From NCBI GenBank assembly GCA_039090855.1, contig CM077011.1, positions 35,297,501 to 35,361,500 of the forward strand: a DNA stretch of 64,000 nt, read 5' to 3'. A model generated the notes under the pieces. It was not told where the DNA came from and did no database searches. It worked only from the letters and a program-made list of their open reading frames with translations. The stretch is from Macrothele yani (Eukaryota; Arthropoda; Arachnida; Araneae; Macrothelidae). The first letter of the stretch is position 1. Each line of letters begins with the position of its first letter. A program made the position numbers and the translations under genes. Positions 1-10,369 of this stretch are shown here, one piece after another.

Positions 1-135
1 GGGGTTAAAGGTCAGGGCACCGAAGCGAGATTTATTCCACAGCAATTATCCTCATAACTTGAGTAATGATTTATGGTATGTTGGAAAGCGTATCATAATC
101 AATGCATTGCATGCTTTTACTAACTTGTTAAAACA
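1..135 (-). mobile_element. THR tandem-repeat element, terminal piece cut by window start
   Basis: This piece matches the low-conservation end of the elements at 49461-50165, 51674-52355 and 60955-61756: the words GCGAGATTTATTCCACAG, CTTGAGTAATGATTT and GTTGGAAAGCGTAT occur in the same order, followed by the shared outer flank (TCATAATCAATGCATTGCATG). Only the end carrying the outer subterminal repeat is in the window. The tandem units would lie beyond position 1. Non-coding. Confidence 0.75.
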
Positions 136-264
136 GTGCCTGCTTTTTTTTTTTAACCCGTATTTTTGCAGATTTTCCGTAGTCAGTAATTCCGTTTCAG
201 GTAATTCCGTATTTAGACAGAAATTTCGTAAAATTCAACACGTGAATATTTCAGCCGTTACACG

Positions 265-350
265 AGATAATCCTTTTGCGCCGGTAGTGAGGATCGAACC
301 CGGCCGTTTAGGTTGAACCCGCACGTATTTGACCACTGAGCCAGAATACT
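265..350 (-). repeat. tRNA-like SINE head (isolated)
   Basis: The reverse complement shows an A-box-like stretch (GGCTCAGTGGTCAAATACG) and a B-box (GGGTTCGATCC), spaced as in a tRNA-derived SINE promoter. It does not fold convincingly as a functional tRNA and no body or tail from the other SINE families is recognisable. Probably an old or separate SINE family. Confidence 0.4.
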
Positions 351-1655
351 ACAGGAACCAGGATTACCTTCAAGGTAACAATTGCGCTATGATGATTTCT
401 TTTTTTCAGTAATGTGTTACAGAGATTTTATACAGGGTTTTAGGATTTCATATAAAATCTCAAAATGCAACCTTTTTCCATCTCGGGCTCGCCTTCCTTT
501 ATTTCCCCAAAGCGTGAGATAAATTTCTCAGAGTCAGTTCCCCATTAAACACGGGATGCACGGTTATTTGCTAAGACGACAATGTGTCTGAGCTTAGTAT
601 ATGCACATTGTTTGTTGAATGGAGAATAACTCTATCGCGCCTCTTTTGGTGCTTTTCAGGTCTCAATTTCAATGTGGCCGACTAATGCACTAGCCGCTCA
701 CATTTTACTTTGAGGTTTGAGATTTACCGAGGGCGGTGTGGTTGTTTCTCACGGGGAATTTTAGGATATGCTTAAAAAGGCATTCTTTGGAGACAAGAGA
801 GGGGAGGCGAGAAGACAGTGGTCTCTAGGTTTAGGAAGCGAGCGGTCACAAAAAGTACGATGAGGTAATTGCCCCATATTAGGTCTTAGGTGAACCGGCA
901 GGTCAGGGGATTTCACGACAGCGCGAGAGATGAAGGAAAGCAGGACTTAAGAAAAAAGGAATTGCAGTTTTAAGCGGGAGAGTTAGAAAATATAGCACAG
1001 CTAACGGACGATTTTCGCAGGTAATTAAATGAAGAAAAGAATAAAAGTTTCTTAGACATAAAATCGCAAGAGTTATTTGCATACAATTATTATCATTTGG
1101 TTATTACGTGTTAATTACTATCATCACCAACCACTACGGAGTCATTAGCAATTACAAGTTAACAACTAGAACAAAGACAGGAAAAGAACTTGTTGACAAA
1201 TGCGAGTGATTTAGTCATTTTTATTTTCTATTGGAGCTTGTTAATTTTTTGAATACGTTTCTAATAACTTCGTTTTCTGTACGAGGTCTTATTACAAATT
1301 ACGTATTTTTTTCATTGTGATTTTTCGAAACCTAAGAATGATTTGGTTTGAGATTTTTTCAACTGACAGTAACTTTCACTTGTCTTTAAGAGAAGGTGCA
1401 ATCAACTGTTTTTTAATAATATTTCACAAAACTTTTAAATATAAAATTTACTCGAGATAGCTATATAACTTTTGTCTTAAGGACTCCATAGACTGATACA
1501 TGGACATCGTACAATCACCTGTGCAATAAATTAAGTATCAGTTCAAAGGTAAGTGAACGAATCCGCTGCGTTGTTAAGATGCGCGGTACAGCTGCAAAAG
1601 GTATAAAAACTAGCCTGCAGCTGACCGCAATCATATCGCACTGTGAGGTTGAGTA
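351..1655. other. Intergenic, nothing recognised
   Basis: AT-rich sequence with no open frame, repeat or RNA signal that I can support. The last part (1560-1655) may be the 5' untranslated end of the Tc1 relic that follows, but I could not pair terminal inverted repeats. Confidence 0.4.
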
Positions 1656-1658
1656 AAA

Positions 1659-2627
1659 ATGTCGCGGCGGGAGAGAACTGACTTTGAAAAAGAAAAGATT
1701 GTCGGGTGTTATATTAGTGGGTTGTCCATAAAAGAAACCGAGAGGCGTTTAAACATACCCAAGTCAACTGTTTTGGATGTACTGAATAAGCGAAAAACAC
1801 ATGGGAGGGGGGGGGCTGAAGCAGCAAAACGTACCGGCAGCAGGTTACAAGGCCTCAGTGAACAGGTGAGCAAAAATGCTGGAACCTTGGTATATACACG
1901 TACCATTCGCAGAAAACTTCAATCCATGGGTTGCCGTGGTCGTGCGGCTCCTCATAAGCCTTTCATCTCTACTCGGAATGCTACTGGTCGTTTAGCATGG
2001 TGTAAAGAACATTTATCGTGGACCGTAGATCAGTGAAAGCGATTCTTATGGATTGATGAATCCAGATACACGATCCATCAGTCTGATGGGCGTGTGTGGG
2101 TATGGTGGTAGCCGGGGGAACGCTAATTACCACAGTGTACTGTTCCTACGGTCAAGTTTGGAGCTGGCAGTGTACTCGTGTTGGGGTGTTTTTCGCGGTA
2201 TGAACCCGGCCCATTGGTTGCCGTGGACAAACCAGTTAACCAGCACATCTACCTCGATATTCTGGACAATTATGCCCTACCAACTGTGTGGCAATACTAT
2301 GGAATCGAGCCTAGTTGGTACCAGTAGGATAATGCACCGAGCCATTAAGCAAGGACTGTTACGGCGTGGTTTGTCGATAATTCCGTATAGTGTGTGGACT
2401 GGCCAGCACAGAGCCCTGATCTTAATCCCATAGAGCACCTATGGGATGAATTAGAGCGCCGCATAAGAAGTTTGGAACCAAGGCCTACTACTAAGCAACA
2501 GTCAGCGGCAGCATTATGTGCTGAATGGAAGCGCATACCTATCGCTGTGTTCCAAAACCTTTTCGAAAGCATGTCTCGAAGGGTCAGTGCATGCATTAAG
2601 GCAAAAGGTGGACCGACACCGTACTAA
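1659..2627 (+). pseudogene. Tc1-family transposase pseudogene (Tc1-D)
   Basis: Cut-and-paste DDE transposase relic. The N-terminal frame (ATG at 1659) encodes a helix-turn-helix domain (SIKETERRLNIPKSTVLDVL) and runs to a stop at 2034-2036. The rest is split over other frames to 2627. All three catalytic residues of the Tc1 DD34E triad are visible: D in WIDESRYTIH near 2055, D in DNAPSH near 2330 just after an in-frame stop, and E in PDLNPIEHLWDELERR near 2435. The triad is thus intact but the frame is broken by several indels and stops. Length (~320 codons) is normal for the family. No clear terminal inverted repeats were found. The final piece, ending CIKAKGGPTPY, is the usual C-terminus. 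Confidence 0.88.
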
Positions 2628-2759
2628 TGTATATCAATAAATGTTATGTTGTGTTTCTCTTCTAGGTGTCCGGTGGCTCGTGTATATAAGCTGGTGCACA
2701 AAATGGGGAAAAGAAGGAGAAATATCCTGTGACAATGTAACAAAAAATCATTCGATATA

Positions 2760-3205
2760 CTATCCACAATATCAGATCTCGCTACAGAACTTAAAAATCA
2801 AATACTTCGACAGACTATTAAAATGAAACAGTTAATCAAAACCTCAAGTATTCCCGTGAATCTTTCGCAGTACCGGAAAATTTTAGTCATATGCATCGGA
2901 AAAAGCGAGAACGGAGTTTTCCGTTAATGCGAGAAATGAATTGCGGGAAGATTTCTGAAAACTTAGAATTTGTCGTTAACACATCTTGAAAACAGCAATT
3001 TGCCGTGAAGATGAAGAAATCGCGGAAAGGTTTCTGAAAATTCTGATTTTTTTTTTTTTTTGGCGTACGAAAAATCCGTGAAATTCAGAGTTTTTCCGTC
3101 ATTTCACGGGGAAAGTTGTATTAGAAACATTGCTTCGTTAATTCACGAAAGAAATATCGGTAAGTGGCTCGTGAATTTCAGAAAATGTTTTACCGTGTAT
3201 GCACT
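2760..3205. repeat. Dispersed repeat R1 (copy also at 24125-24510)
   Basis: Both copies share, in order, ATTCCCG-GAAT, a TACCGGAAA word, GTCATATG, a GAAAATTCAGA-type word, CCGTCATTTCACGG-like text and GTGGCTCGTGAATTTCAG, with many substitutions. No coding capacity. Nature unknown; it looks like an old non-autonomous element. Confidence 0.6.
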
Positions 3206-3800
3206 TAACAGTCAACACTAACCAACCGGTGTTAAGGAAACTTCCGTAGGTAAAATTTACTTTCCTTGGAGATGAAAATGTGGTGTGCGTACTTCGTTTT
3301 CTTCTTTCTTTTTCTTTGCTACTTTGATGTGTTTAAACGTTCCGTTGAAGATCCTACTTGTCAGAATATCACTATCACCTTACAATTGCATGTGCGGGCA
3401 TGACTAAGCACCAGCCTTGTATTCAATGACTGCCTCTGCCGTTTTACATTACCAAATGATGCAATACCGACAAGAACACCCATATCCATGGATTACTGCA
3501 TCGCATCCGAGCTTACAGCACATCCGTGCGTGGGTGTATGTGTTTAATTAGTTCAATAATCAGAATGGAACCACAACCTCGACACGCGTGTGCCGTGAGT
3601 AACTAATTTGTCCAGTAATCATAACAGATATTACGGAGCAACTTCTGTATATGCGTGTCTGATTAGTCCAATGATCAAAATACGGGGTAACAAACAGTAA
3701 AACAAACCCAGTTTTCATAATGTACAAAATAAGAAACAGTAACAAATAATTTATGTAATGAGGTTAACAAATAACGTGCTCATATGTAACCGAAAACGTA
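3206..3800. other. Intergenic, nothing recognised
   Basis: AT-rich DNA with no supported feature. A 61-codon minus-strand frame near 3560-3745 has no recognisable domain. Confidence 0.4.
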
Positions 3801-3802
3801 CT

Positions 3803-3873
3803 TACAATCATCATTGTCAACCATTATCAATCCACTGCTGGACGAAGGTCTCCCCAAGTTTCCTCCACAACGG
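3803..3873 (-). pseudogene. RTE-type LINE 3'-terminal scrap
   Basis: CATCATTGTCAACCATTATC through CCTCCACAACGGT is nearly identical to the 3' end of the RTE LINEs at 13461 and 32838, including the ATC-rich tail. It encodes the last ~17 codons (VEETWGDL..QQWID in related copies) in reverse. The LINE text stops at 3873 where the palindrome begins. Confidence 0.85.
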
Positions 3874-3874
3874 T

Positions 3875-4203
3875 AAATAACACATTTTATTATTATATAA
3901 CCCAGAAATATTTTAATAAAATTATAATTATAACCTCAGAAATATATCATATTCAACCATTGCATATATTGCTGCAGGTGGCTAATTTTTGTTTCGGTGT
4001 CTTTATTGTAAGTACCTCCATGTCACTCCCGCATACTTTCGAATTTCGGGAGTGACATGGAGGTACTTACAATAAAGACACCGAAACAAAAATTAGCCAC
4101 CTGCAGCAATATATGCAATGGTTGAATATGATATATTTCTGAGGTTATAATTATAATTTTATTAAAATATTTCTGGGTTATATAACAATAAAATGTGTTA
4201 TTT
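3875..4203. repeat. Long near-perfect palindrome (157-bp arms, 15-bp spacer)
   Basis: The left arm at 3875-4031 is the reverse complement of the right arm at 4047-4203, with about one mismatch that I could find. The spacer is 4032-4046. The innermost ~20 bp of each arm and the spacer are RTE LINE 3'-end text (CTCCATGTCACTCCCGCATA), while the outer ~130 bp are not LINE. The left flank (3803-3873) is also LINE. The LINE therefore appears interrupted by foreign sequence and then inverted and duplicated. Could form a cruciform or hairpin. The Tc1 relic starts directly to the right. Confidence 0.92.
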
Positions 4204-5045
4204 CTTTCTACAGGGAAAATTTTAAGCTGAAACTTTTGGAAAATAAAAATCGGTGGGGTCGAAAGAAGTGACTCGAAAAAAAGTGTCATAGCTTTTAGTC
4301 GGTCAAAAGGATACAGTATCAAGGAAGTTGCTGAATTTGCCGGTGTTAGTAAAAGAACGGTTCTACGTGTTTATAAAGATTGGTGTAAGTCAAACTCGAC
4401 TGAAAATAAAAGGGAAATCTGTGGACGAATCACCATTTCGACAAGTCGTGACATTTCTCGCCAGGTCAATGAAGACGGATTTCAAATAAGGCGCGAACTC
4501 CTACAGTCTGTTAATAATGTACCTCAGACGTCTATATCTGAGCGAACATTGCGTAGGAAACTTCTGCGAATGGATATCTGGAGCAGAGTTGCAAGACTGA
4601 AACTAATGTTAACTTCAGCTCCCAAAAACGCTTGATTAGCTTGGGTCAAAGCTCACAGGACACGGACTGTTGATCAGTGGAAGTCTGTCATGTGGTCTGA
4701 TGAATCCAAATTTTGCCTGTGTGTGTTTTTTTTTTTTTTGATTGGAAATTTAACGACCACCGTGAGCAACTCAATGGGCTATAAGCAGTCGCCCGTCCCT
4801 AATTTAGGGTCACTGGTTCCAGTGAAGGGAGAGAGCCAGTGCCGTAAGACAAACACAACATCCATGCCTCCCCGTGATTCGAACCCGGACCCCGTTCGGA
4901 CGTGCCTGTGTTCAAATGACGCAAGTCGTAAGGCCAACAGAATTGTCAACCCATTCTTAGAATGGTTAAGGAGGTCAAAAAAACATCCAATACTGAGTGT
5001 GTTTAAAGTGTTCTTGCCAAAGGAGGTGGCAAAATATATATATAT
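4204..5045 (+). pseudogene. Tc1-family transposase pseudogene (Tc1-E), split by a SINE
   Basis: The 5' part reads as a Tc1 transposase N-terminal half: helix-turn-helix text (GYSIKEVAEFAGVSKRTVLR), a second helix-turn-helix region (ISERTLRRKLLRMDIWSRVA) and the first catalytic site, WSDESKFC, near 4693. One in-frame stop falls near 4632. A SINE-A copy (4723-4902) with a 9-bp target duplication lies just after that catalytic aspartate. Beyond it, a short stretch reading SVLAKGGGKI resembles the conserved FSAKGVGK region, after which the frame dissolves into a TA microsatellite. The second and third catalytic residues are absent. No start codon could be fixed. Confidence 0.75.
4723..4902 (-). 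mobile_element. SINE-A copy, head-truncated, TSD TGCCTGTGT
   Basis: A poly-T tract (the A tail on the opposite strand) leads into GATTGGAAATTTAACGACCA and the common SINE-A body, ending inside the tRNA-derived head just past the B-box (GATTCGAACCCGG). The 9-bp target duplication TGCCTGTGT lies at 4714-4722 and 4903-4911. It is inserted within the Tc1-E relic. Confidence 0.9.
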
Positions 5046-5800
5046 ATATATATATTTCGCTTCAATATCTTCAATCTATAAAATATTTTATTCGAGTATG
5101 TACAATCTATCTACAATTTGTATATATAAAACTATTTTATTTGAGTATCTATAATGTGTTTATAAAATTCATTTCAGTATCTATAACGAGTCTATAAAAT
5201 ATTTTATTTGAGCATCTATAATGTATCTATATTTTATTTGAGTACCTACATTATCTATCCATAAAATATTTTATTTGGGTATTATCGAACTAGAAAAATA
5301 TTTTGAGTACCTGCAATCTAGCTATAAAGTATTTTATTTGAGTATTATACTGATAGAGCCAGATAATATTTTTTGAGTATCTACAATCGATCTAAATATT
5401 TTGAGAATCTATAATTTCTCTCTCCATAAAATATTTTATTTGAATATGTATAATTTATGTATTCCATAAAATATGTTGAGTACCTATAATCATCTATCTA
5501 TAAAACACATTTTATTTGAGTATCTGTAATCTATATTTAAAATATTTTGAGTATCTATAATTTAACTATTAAATATTCTGAGTATCTATAATTTACCTAT
5601 TAAATATTCTGAGTATCTATAATTTACCTATTAAATATTCTGAGTATCTATAGCTTGTATGTCCATAAAAATATGTCACTCCAGTATCTATAATCTATCT
5701 GTAAGAATATTTTCAGTATCTGCATTCTATCAATAAAAGTATTTTATTTGGGTATTTCTATTCTATCTACAAAATATTTTGGGTATCTTACCTATCTGTA
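5034..5800. repeat. TA microsatellite and degenerate AT-rich minisatellite
   Basis: A (TA)n tract at 5034-5054 is followed by diverged units of the type GAGTATCTATAATCTATCTATAAAATATTTT. Units are 31 bp and nearly identical only at 5549-5641 (three copies beginning GAGTATCTATAATTTA). Elsewhere their lengths vary by insertion of TTATTTGAG. The same wording returns at 6026-6175, past a small insertion. Confidence 0.85.
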
Positions 5801-5810
5801 TTGATACCCA

Positions 5811-5841
5811 GGTATAACAATATGCAGTATATTGTTATACC
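5811..5841. repeat. Perfect 13-bp hairpin
   Basis: GGTATAACAATAT and ATATTGTTATACC are exact reverse complements around the 5-base loop GCAGT. It sits at the edge of the minisatellite and just before a small terminal-repeat element. Confidence 0.85.
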
Positions 5842-5870
5842 TTTGATTGACAGATCATATATAATAGATT

Positions 5871-6025
5871 CCAGTTAATTGTGACACATCGGTACAAGAA
5901 CACTTTTGCCCAATTAAGAAGCTACCCGAGTTGTACGAAGCTTAATCCCAAAGAGCTAATTTGGGATCTTCAAGCATTGTCCCAAATAAACGGTTCCCCG
6001 ATTAGCGAATGGCCCAATTAACTAG
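5871..6025. mobile_element. Probable short non-autonomous DNA element (MITE)
   Basis: The left end CCAGTTAATTG and right end CCAATTAACTAG are approximate inverted repeats. The interior is non-coding, with a local inverted pair around AAATTTGGGATC/TTGTCCC. Size ~155 bp. It interrupts the minisatellite. The end sequence resembles pogo-type termini, but this is a weak resemblance. Confidence 0.4.
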
Positions 6026-6175
6026 AATAAACTGTATTCTCAAAATATTTGTATAGAGTATTGATACTCAAATAAAATATTTCTATTGATAGGTTATAGA
6101 TGCACAAATAAAATATTTGTAATCTGTCCATATTTTGAGTATTTACAATCTATATATAAATATAAGATTTTTTTA
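6026..6175. repeat. Continuation of AT-rich minisatellite
   Basis: Units such as TACTCAAATAAAATATTT and TTTTGAGTATTTACAATC repeat the wording of 5052-5800, partly in inverse orientation. Confidence 0.6.
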
Positions 6176-6850
6176 TGCTAATGAAATTAATGTTTTTACA
6201 AATTAAAATGTATGTATTTTGATTTCCTTGATTTGTTTTGCAAAACGAGCAGAAGCGGAAGGGCGGAGCCCATTTAAAGGGGGGAGGGCAAGGGAGGCTG
6301 TCGTCCCGGGGCCTCTATTTTCAAGGGGTCACAGAATTATGCAAGATACTTGAAGAATTGACAGTTCTAGTTTGTTTGTTTGTTTTTTGCAGTAGTACAG
6401 CAAAAACTAAGAAACTGTCTAGTGAAAAAAATATATATATTTCTTTCCGCTGCTTTATGAGGAGTTTGAAAAAAGTATAGTCGCCCCCCCCCCTTCCAAC
6501 GTCCAATCCCAATTCTTTCGAAAGCTTCACAGATGGGTTTTTTTGAACACATCTGTAATTTGTGGAAATTTTTATCTTTAAGAATTTGTTTGAAAATGAT
6601 ATTTGGGTCATTATTTTGCCCCGCTACTTCGATATAATTTCAACAAGTTGAACCGGGGGAGGGGGGGGGGTGATTAAAGCAGAACTGAACTTGTATCCAT
6701 TTCTCAACCATGCATTTTTACATTTTCTTGCTAACACCGATTATTTTTTTTTTTTTATTGGGTGTTTATTTTTGTTATTATTTATTGGACTTGGCTGACA
6801 GACACATTGGCATATACCGGCGGACAAATACAGTATAGACATTTTCAGTT
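6176..6850. other. Intergenic, nothing recognised
   Basis: Contains homopolymer runs (C10 near 6485, G10 near 6660, T12 near 6745) and short frames with no domain. No supported feature. Confidence 0.4.
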
Positions 6851-6851
6851 A

Positions 6852-7155
6852 TCAGATCATATGTAGAGGATTTTAGAAAGGAAGTGTTTCACCTCAGGTC
6901 TCAAACAACCCTCAGAAATAGGAAGCTAGGAGATTTGGGCTAGAGTGCCCGATAGAAAAGTCACACGGAAGCGAGGTAGAAAAGGGGTAGGAAGACGCTC
7001 TTATTTATTACCGGGGGGGTACCTAGGGCCCGACGGCTTAACGTGCCCATCGGACGCACGTCGGATATTTAGTGTTTCGAGCGTTCGTACCTGCTGGGAT
7101 CGAACCTGAAGTTTCTCCGTGGCAGCATGAACGTTAACCACTAGGCCACCCGCGG
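6852..7155 (-). mobile_element. SINE-B copy, full-length type
   Basis: On the minus strand the element starts CCGCGGGTGGCCTAGTGGTT (A-box) and has the B-box GGTTCGATCCC. It continues with a long body (CTAAATATCCGACGTGCGTC, ACGTTAAGCCGTCGGGCCC, CTAGCCCAAATCTCCTAG) and ends ATCCTCTACATATGATCTGA. Same structure at 21191-21492, 55226-55472 and 55520-55802. The head is tRNA-like but would not make a functional tRNA. Confidence 0.85.
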
Positions 7156-7214
7156 ACATTTTCAAACATGGTACACAGTATGTCAAATGATCAATTTACA
7201 CAGAAGGAGCCAGT

Positions 7215-7347
7215 GTTGGACAAGCAACATATTGAGAGCCAGTGCCGAAAGACAAACATCCATGCCTCACGGGATTCGAACCCGGACCCAACAAAAGGGC
7301 GAATGGTCAGAAGCCAGCGATTAGACCACTGCGCCACCGGCACTACA
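7215..7347 (-). mobile_element. SINE-A copy, tail-less fragment
   Basis: GAGAGCCAGTGCCGAAAGAC, then ATCCATGCCTCACGGGATTC, AACCCGGACCC and AGACCACTGCGCCACCGG are SINE-A head text in reverse. The poly-T end and the left half of the body are missing. Confidence 0.8.
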
Positions 7348-8575
7348 ACTGATTCGTCCATAAATCATGAAATACGCACTTCAATACGACGGGGATATTT
7401 TTTATGGCTTCGTCATCATATTTTGGGAATGTTATCCCGGGTATTTTTATTCATCCACCCATAGTGAAATCCTAGGTGAGCCACTAATACTGGAGCCCCC
7501 AAATACTGTCCAGCCCTAGGGTCCCCTGTCTCCTTAAATGTGCTCTGGGGGAGGGGGAGCTATTTTATAATTTTATTTAAGGGCCAAAAATTTGTAGTTA
7601 CAACACGCATTGGTATATTCAAAGATGCTATAATTAGATCTTTTATCTAAAGAGGTCTGGGCAACAACCGAATTGATCCCAGTAGGGTAACCAATCATGA
7701 GTTAAAATGCCTTTCAGTTCCTCGGAACGCTGTCGTCCGCTGCCGCCAAGTAATATCATGCCTGAACTCATTTACTTTATTGGCGGTCGGTCGGCACTTG
7801 GTCTCACTACCGGCTAATTCCATCACCGGGAAGTAATCTCTTCTTCGATCGCTTAGTTAAAAGATTGCGATTGACGCCAGGCGCTCGCAGGAGCCAACCT
7901 GCTGAGAGGCAGAATGAAATCAGGTGACCACCTCGTCTCTGCACATCATCGCTAAAGTAGAACAGTGTGCAGGAAATGCTACTTCCTTTAAATCCCCTCT
8001 TCCTTACCCCAGAACCTGTGGTCACTACACCGCAAAAACCGCTTTTTCCGTTCATCGGACGAAAATTCCTCTTGCGCGTTACGCTCCCCCGAAACAAAGG
8101 ATCTCTTCATGGATCAAAGAAAGTGGTGTTCAAATTAACACTCCACTGACCTCCCTGCTGGGAAAGCTGGATTCTTTTTCCGAAGGCAAGGACTCCCCCT
8201 AATGCAGTCTATCCGCTCTCCGAAGAATCAAAATCAGTGACTTTCCGTTGCTGATGCAAAAAAAAGGTACCACACTGAATGAGCATGCAACATCTGTCGA
8301 ACAAGTGCATCTTCAGTGTTTTGTTAATACGCCATCTTAAACGCTTTTAATGCACGTCACGTTCGTAATCATCAGATCTACAGCCAAACTTGGGGACAGG
8401 GATGATAAAATGAAAAATATTGTAGTTGATAATTCTTGAGATTCAGTATGGTAAAAATTCAATCTCAAATTAAATCTCAAAAGATATGGAGGCTAACAAT
8501 TAAATGTGAGAAACGATTTTCAGATTAAATGCGAAATTCGAAGTAATTTCTGGTCTCAGGGGTTGTGAAAACACA
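7348..8575. other. Unassigned region
   Basis: Two overlapping frames on opposite strands at 7807-8202 (up to 96 codons) have no recognisable domain. Their overlap and moderate GC are more like a non-coding element or an old TE than a gene. Nothing else supported. Confidence 0.35.
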
Positions 8576-9440
8576 AATTTGTCCGTGACGGGGATCGAAC
8601 CTGTTCCTCCTCGCTCCGGAGCAAGTTGTTCTAACCAACTAAACTACACCGACGGAATGTATCGCCGCAGATTTATAGTCTTGACACGTGCTTCACCCTC
8701 TTATCTTTATTTTATTTTATTTTTTTTTTTTTTTTTTTTTTTTGAAGCAAATAAGGAATTTTTATTAAATCCTGACGGAGATGGACACCGTGCCTCCTCG
8801 CTCCGGAGCCGGTTGTTCTAACCAACTAAACTGCACCGACGGAATATATCGCCGCAGATCTAGTCTTGACACGTGCTTCCCCTCTGTAGTACGCTACATC
8901 ATCGCCCTCTTATTTTTATTTTATTCTAATTTATTTTTATTTATTTATTTATTTATTTATTTATTTTTTGAAGCAAATAAGGAATTTTCATTAAATCCTG
9001 ACGAACTGTGGAACAAACATCACACAGTTTTCGAAGAACGCAACGGCCAGTACAGTCATTTTTCACAATCGGGCACCGCAATGTGAAAAACAAATTTGTC
9101 GGTGGCGTCTTCTCGCTCCGGAGAGTAAAATTTGGACAAACTAAATTTACAACTAACCAACTAAACTGTAGTTTAGTGGATTAGTTGTTCTAACCAACTA
9201 AACTACACCGACGGAATGTATCGCCACAGATTTACAGTCTTGAGACGTGCTTCACCCTCTTATTTTTCATCATCGCCCTCTCATCTTTGTTTTATTCTAT
9301 TTTTTTTTTTTTGAAGCAAATAAGGAATTTTTATTAAATCCTGACGGAGACTGACACCGTGCCTCCTCTCTCCGGACCCAGTTGTTCTAACCAACTGAAC
9401 TGCACCGACGGATAATATCGCCGCAGATTTAGTCTTTCCA
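8576..9440 (-). repeat. SINE-C tandem array (about four units)
   Basis: The tRNA-like head (minus strand: GGTGTAGTTTAGTTGGTTAG A-box; GGTTCGATCCCCGTCACGG B-box in the first copy) occurs at 8580-8655, 8795-8845, partly at 9100-9205, and at 9340-9410. The spacers repeat the same wording each time: GCCGCAGAT, TTGACACGTGCTTC, CACCCTCTTAT, a T-rich tract, GAAGCAAATAAGGAATTTT and TTAAATCCTGACG. The units are thus head-to-tail copies of one SINE rather than unrelated insertions. The third unit is damaged and longer. Confidence 0.8.
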
Positions 9441-9445
9441 CGTGC

Positions 9446-9673
9446 TTTTTTTTTTTTTTTTTTTGATTGGAGGTTTAACGACGACCGTGAGCAACTCAAT
9501 GGGCTATAAGCAGTCGCCCGTCCCTAATTTAGGGTCACTGGTTCCAGGGAAGGGAGAGAGTCAGTGCCGTAAGACAAACACAACATCCATGCCTGACCGG
9601 GATTCGAACCCGGACCCCGTTCGGAGGAATGATCAGAGGCCAACGCCTTAGACCACTGCGCCACCGGGGCGGC
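9446..9673 (-). mobile_element. SINE-A copy, full length
   Basis: A T19 tract, then GATTGGAGGTTTAACGACGA, the shared body, and the complete tRNA-derived head ending GCGCCACCGGGGCGGC. On the minus strand the A-box is GGCGCAGTGGTCTAAGGCG and the B-box GGGTTCGAATCCCGG. Inserted at the edge of the SINE-C array. No clear target duplication seen. Confidence 0.9.
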
Positions 9674-10311
9674 ACTGCTCCTTTCATGAAAATATTTTGG
9701 CAAGTGCTCAGTGGTATACTGTTAATTGAAGTACAGAAAAGGGCGGTGCCTTAAATACCTTTCCCTTCTATCTCCCCCCTCCCATTCCACCTTTCCTCTT
9801 TTTACTTTCTCATATTTATAATATAAGAAGTATAGCGATCGGTCGAAATCAGACTTCCGGATTTAGTTTTGGCATTCAAGGAATAAGATTTAATCATTTT
9901 GGTAACAAAACACTGCAATACTGGGGGTCCAAAATGGAACCGTTTCGGGGTACTATAACTGCAATCAGCCCCATATTATCGAATACGATATTATTGGAAC
10001 CGAAAATTAATTTAGGGTGAGAGGGTTAAAATCGTCTATTACTGGGAGTCTTAGTTCTCGAGATATTTGAGTAAGAGCAATTTGGCTACAACATAAAACA
10101 AACTTAAGTAAAAATTATCGAAACAGATATCGTTTTATTCAATATTTCGCGAAGACAGAAAGGTGAAAGTCTTGCATTGCTCCGAGTCTTAGTTCTGAAG
10201 TTATTTTTGGAAATGTTAATAAAATAGCTAAGTCACTTGACGTGACTATATGCATCGGGTGCATTTTGGCTGACTTCAAAATTAGTCCAATGCGTTAGTA
10301 TATAAAATATA
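9674..10311. other. Intergenic, nothing recognised
   Basis: AT-rich with no open frames of note and no repeat shared with the rest of the window that I could see. Confidence 0.4.
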
Positions 10312-10353
10312 TTTGTAACTAACTAATTCTGTGTTAGCCTCCTGCAAGATATA
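10312..10353 (+). repeat. Left copy of the ~45-bp repeat flanking Tc1-A
   Basis: TTTGTAAC, TAATTCTGTGTTAGCCTCC and TGCAAGATATA match the sequence at 11545-11590 with few changes, in direct orientation. 16 bp separate it from the left transposon end. Confidence 0.85.
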
Positions 10354-10369
10354 CCCGATCGAGTTACAT

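Noticed and set aside
4690..5154. 154-codon plus-strand frame
   Set aside because: Composite of Tc1 relic, reverse SINE-A and TA microsatellite; not a gene.
7807..8202. Overlapping 92-96 codon frames on both strands
   Set aside because: No domain, and antisense overlap of equal length is typical of non-coding DNA of moderate GC.
9590..9673. tRNA gene suggested by A and B boxes in SINE-A heads (also 12500, 52195, 57970)
   Set aside because: The heads continue into SINE bodies with poly-A tails and target duplications and lack a proper acceptor stem, so they are SINE promoters and not tRNA genes.
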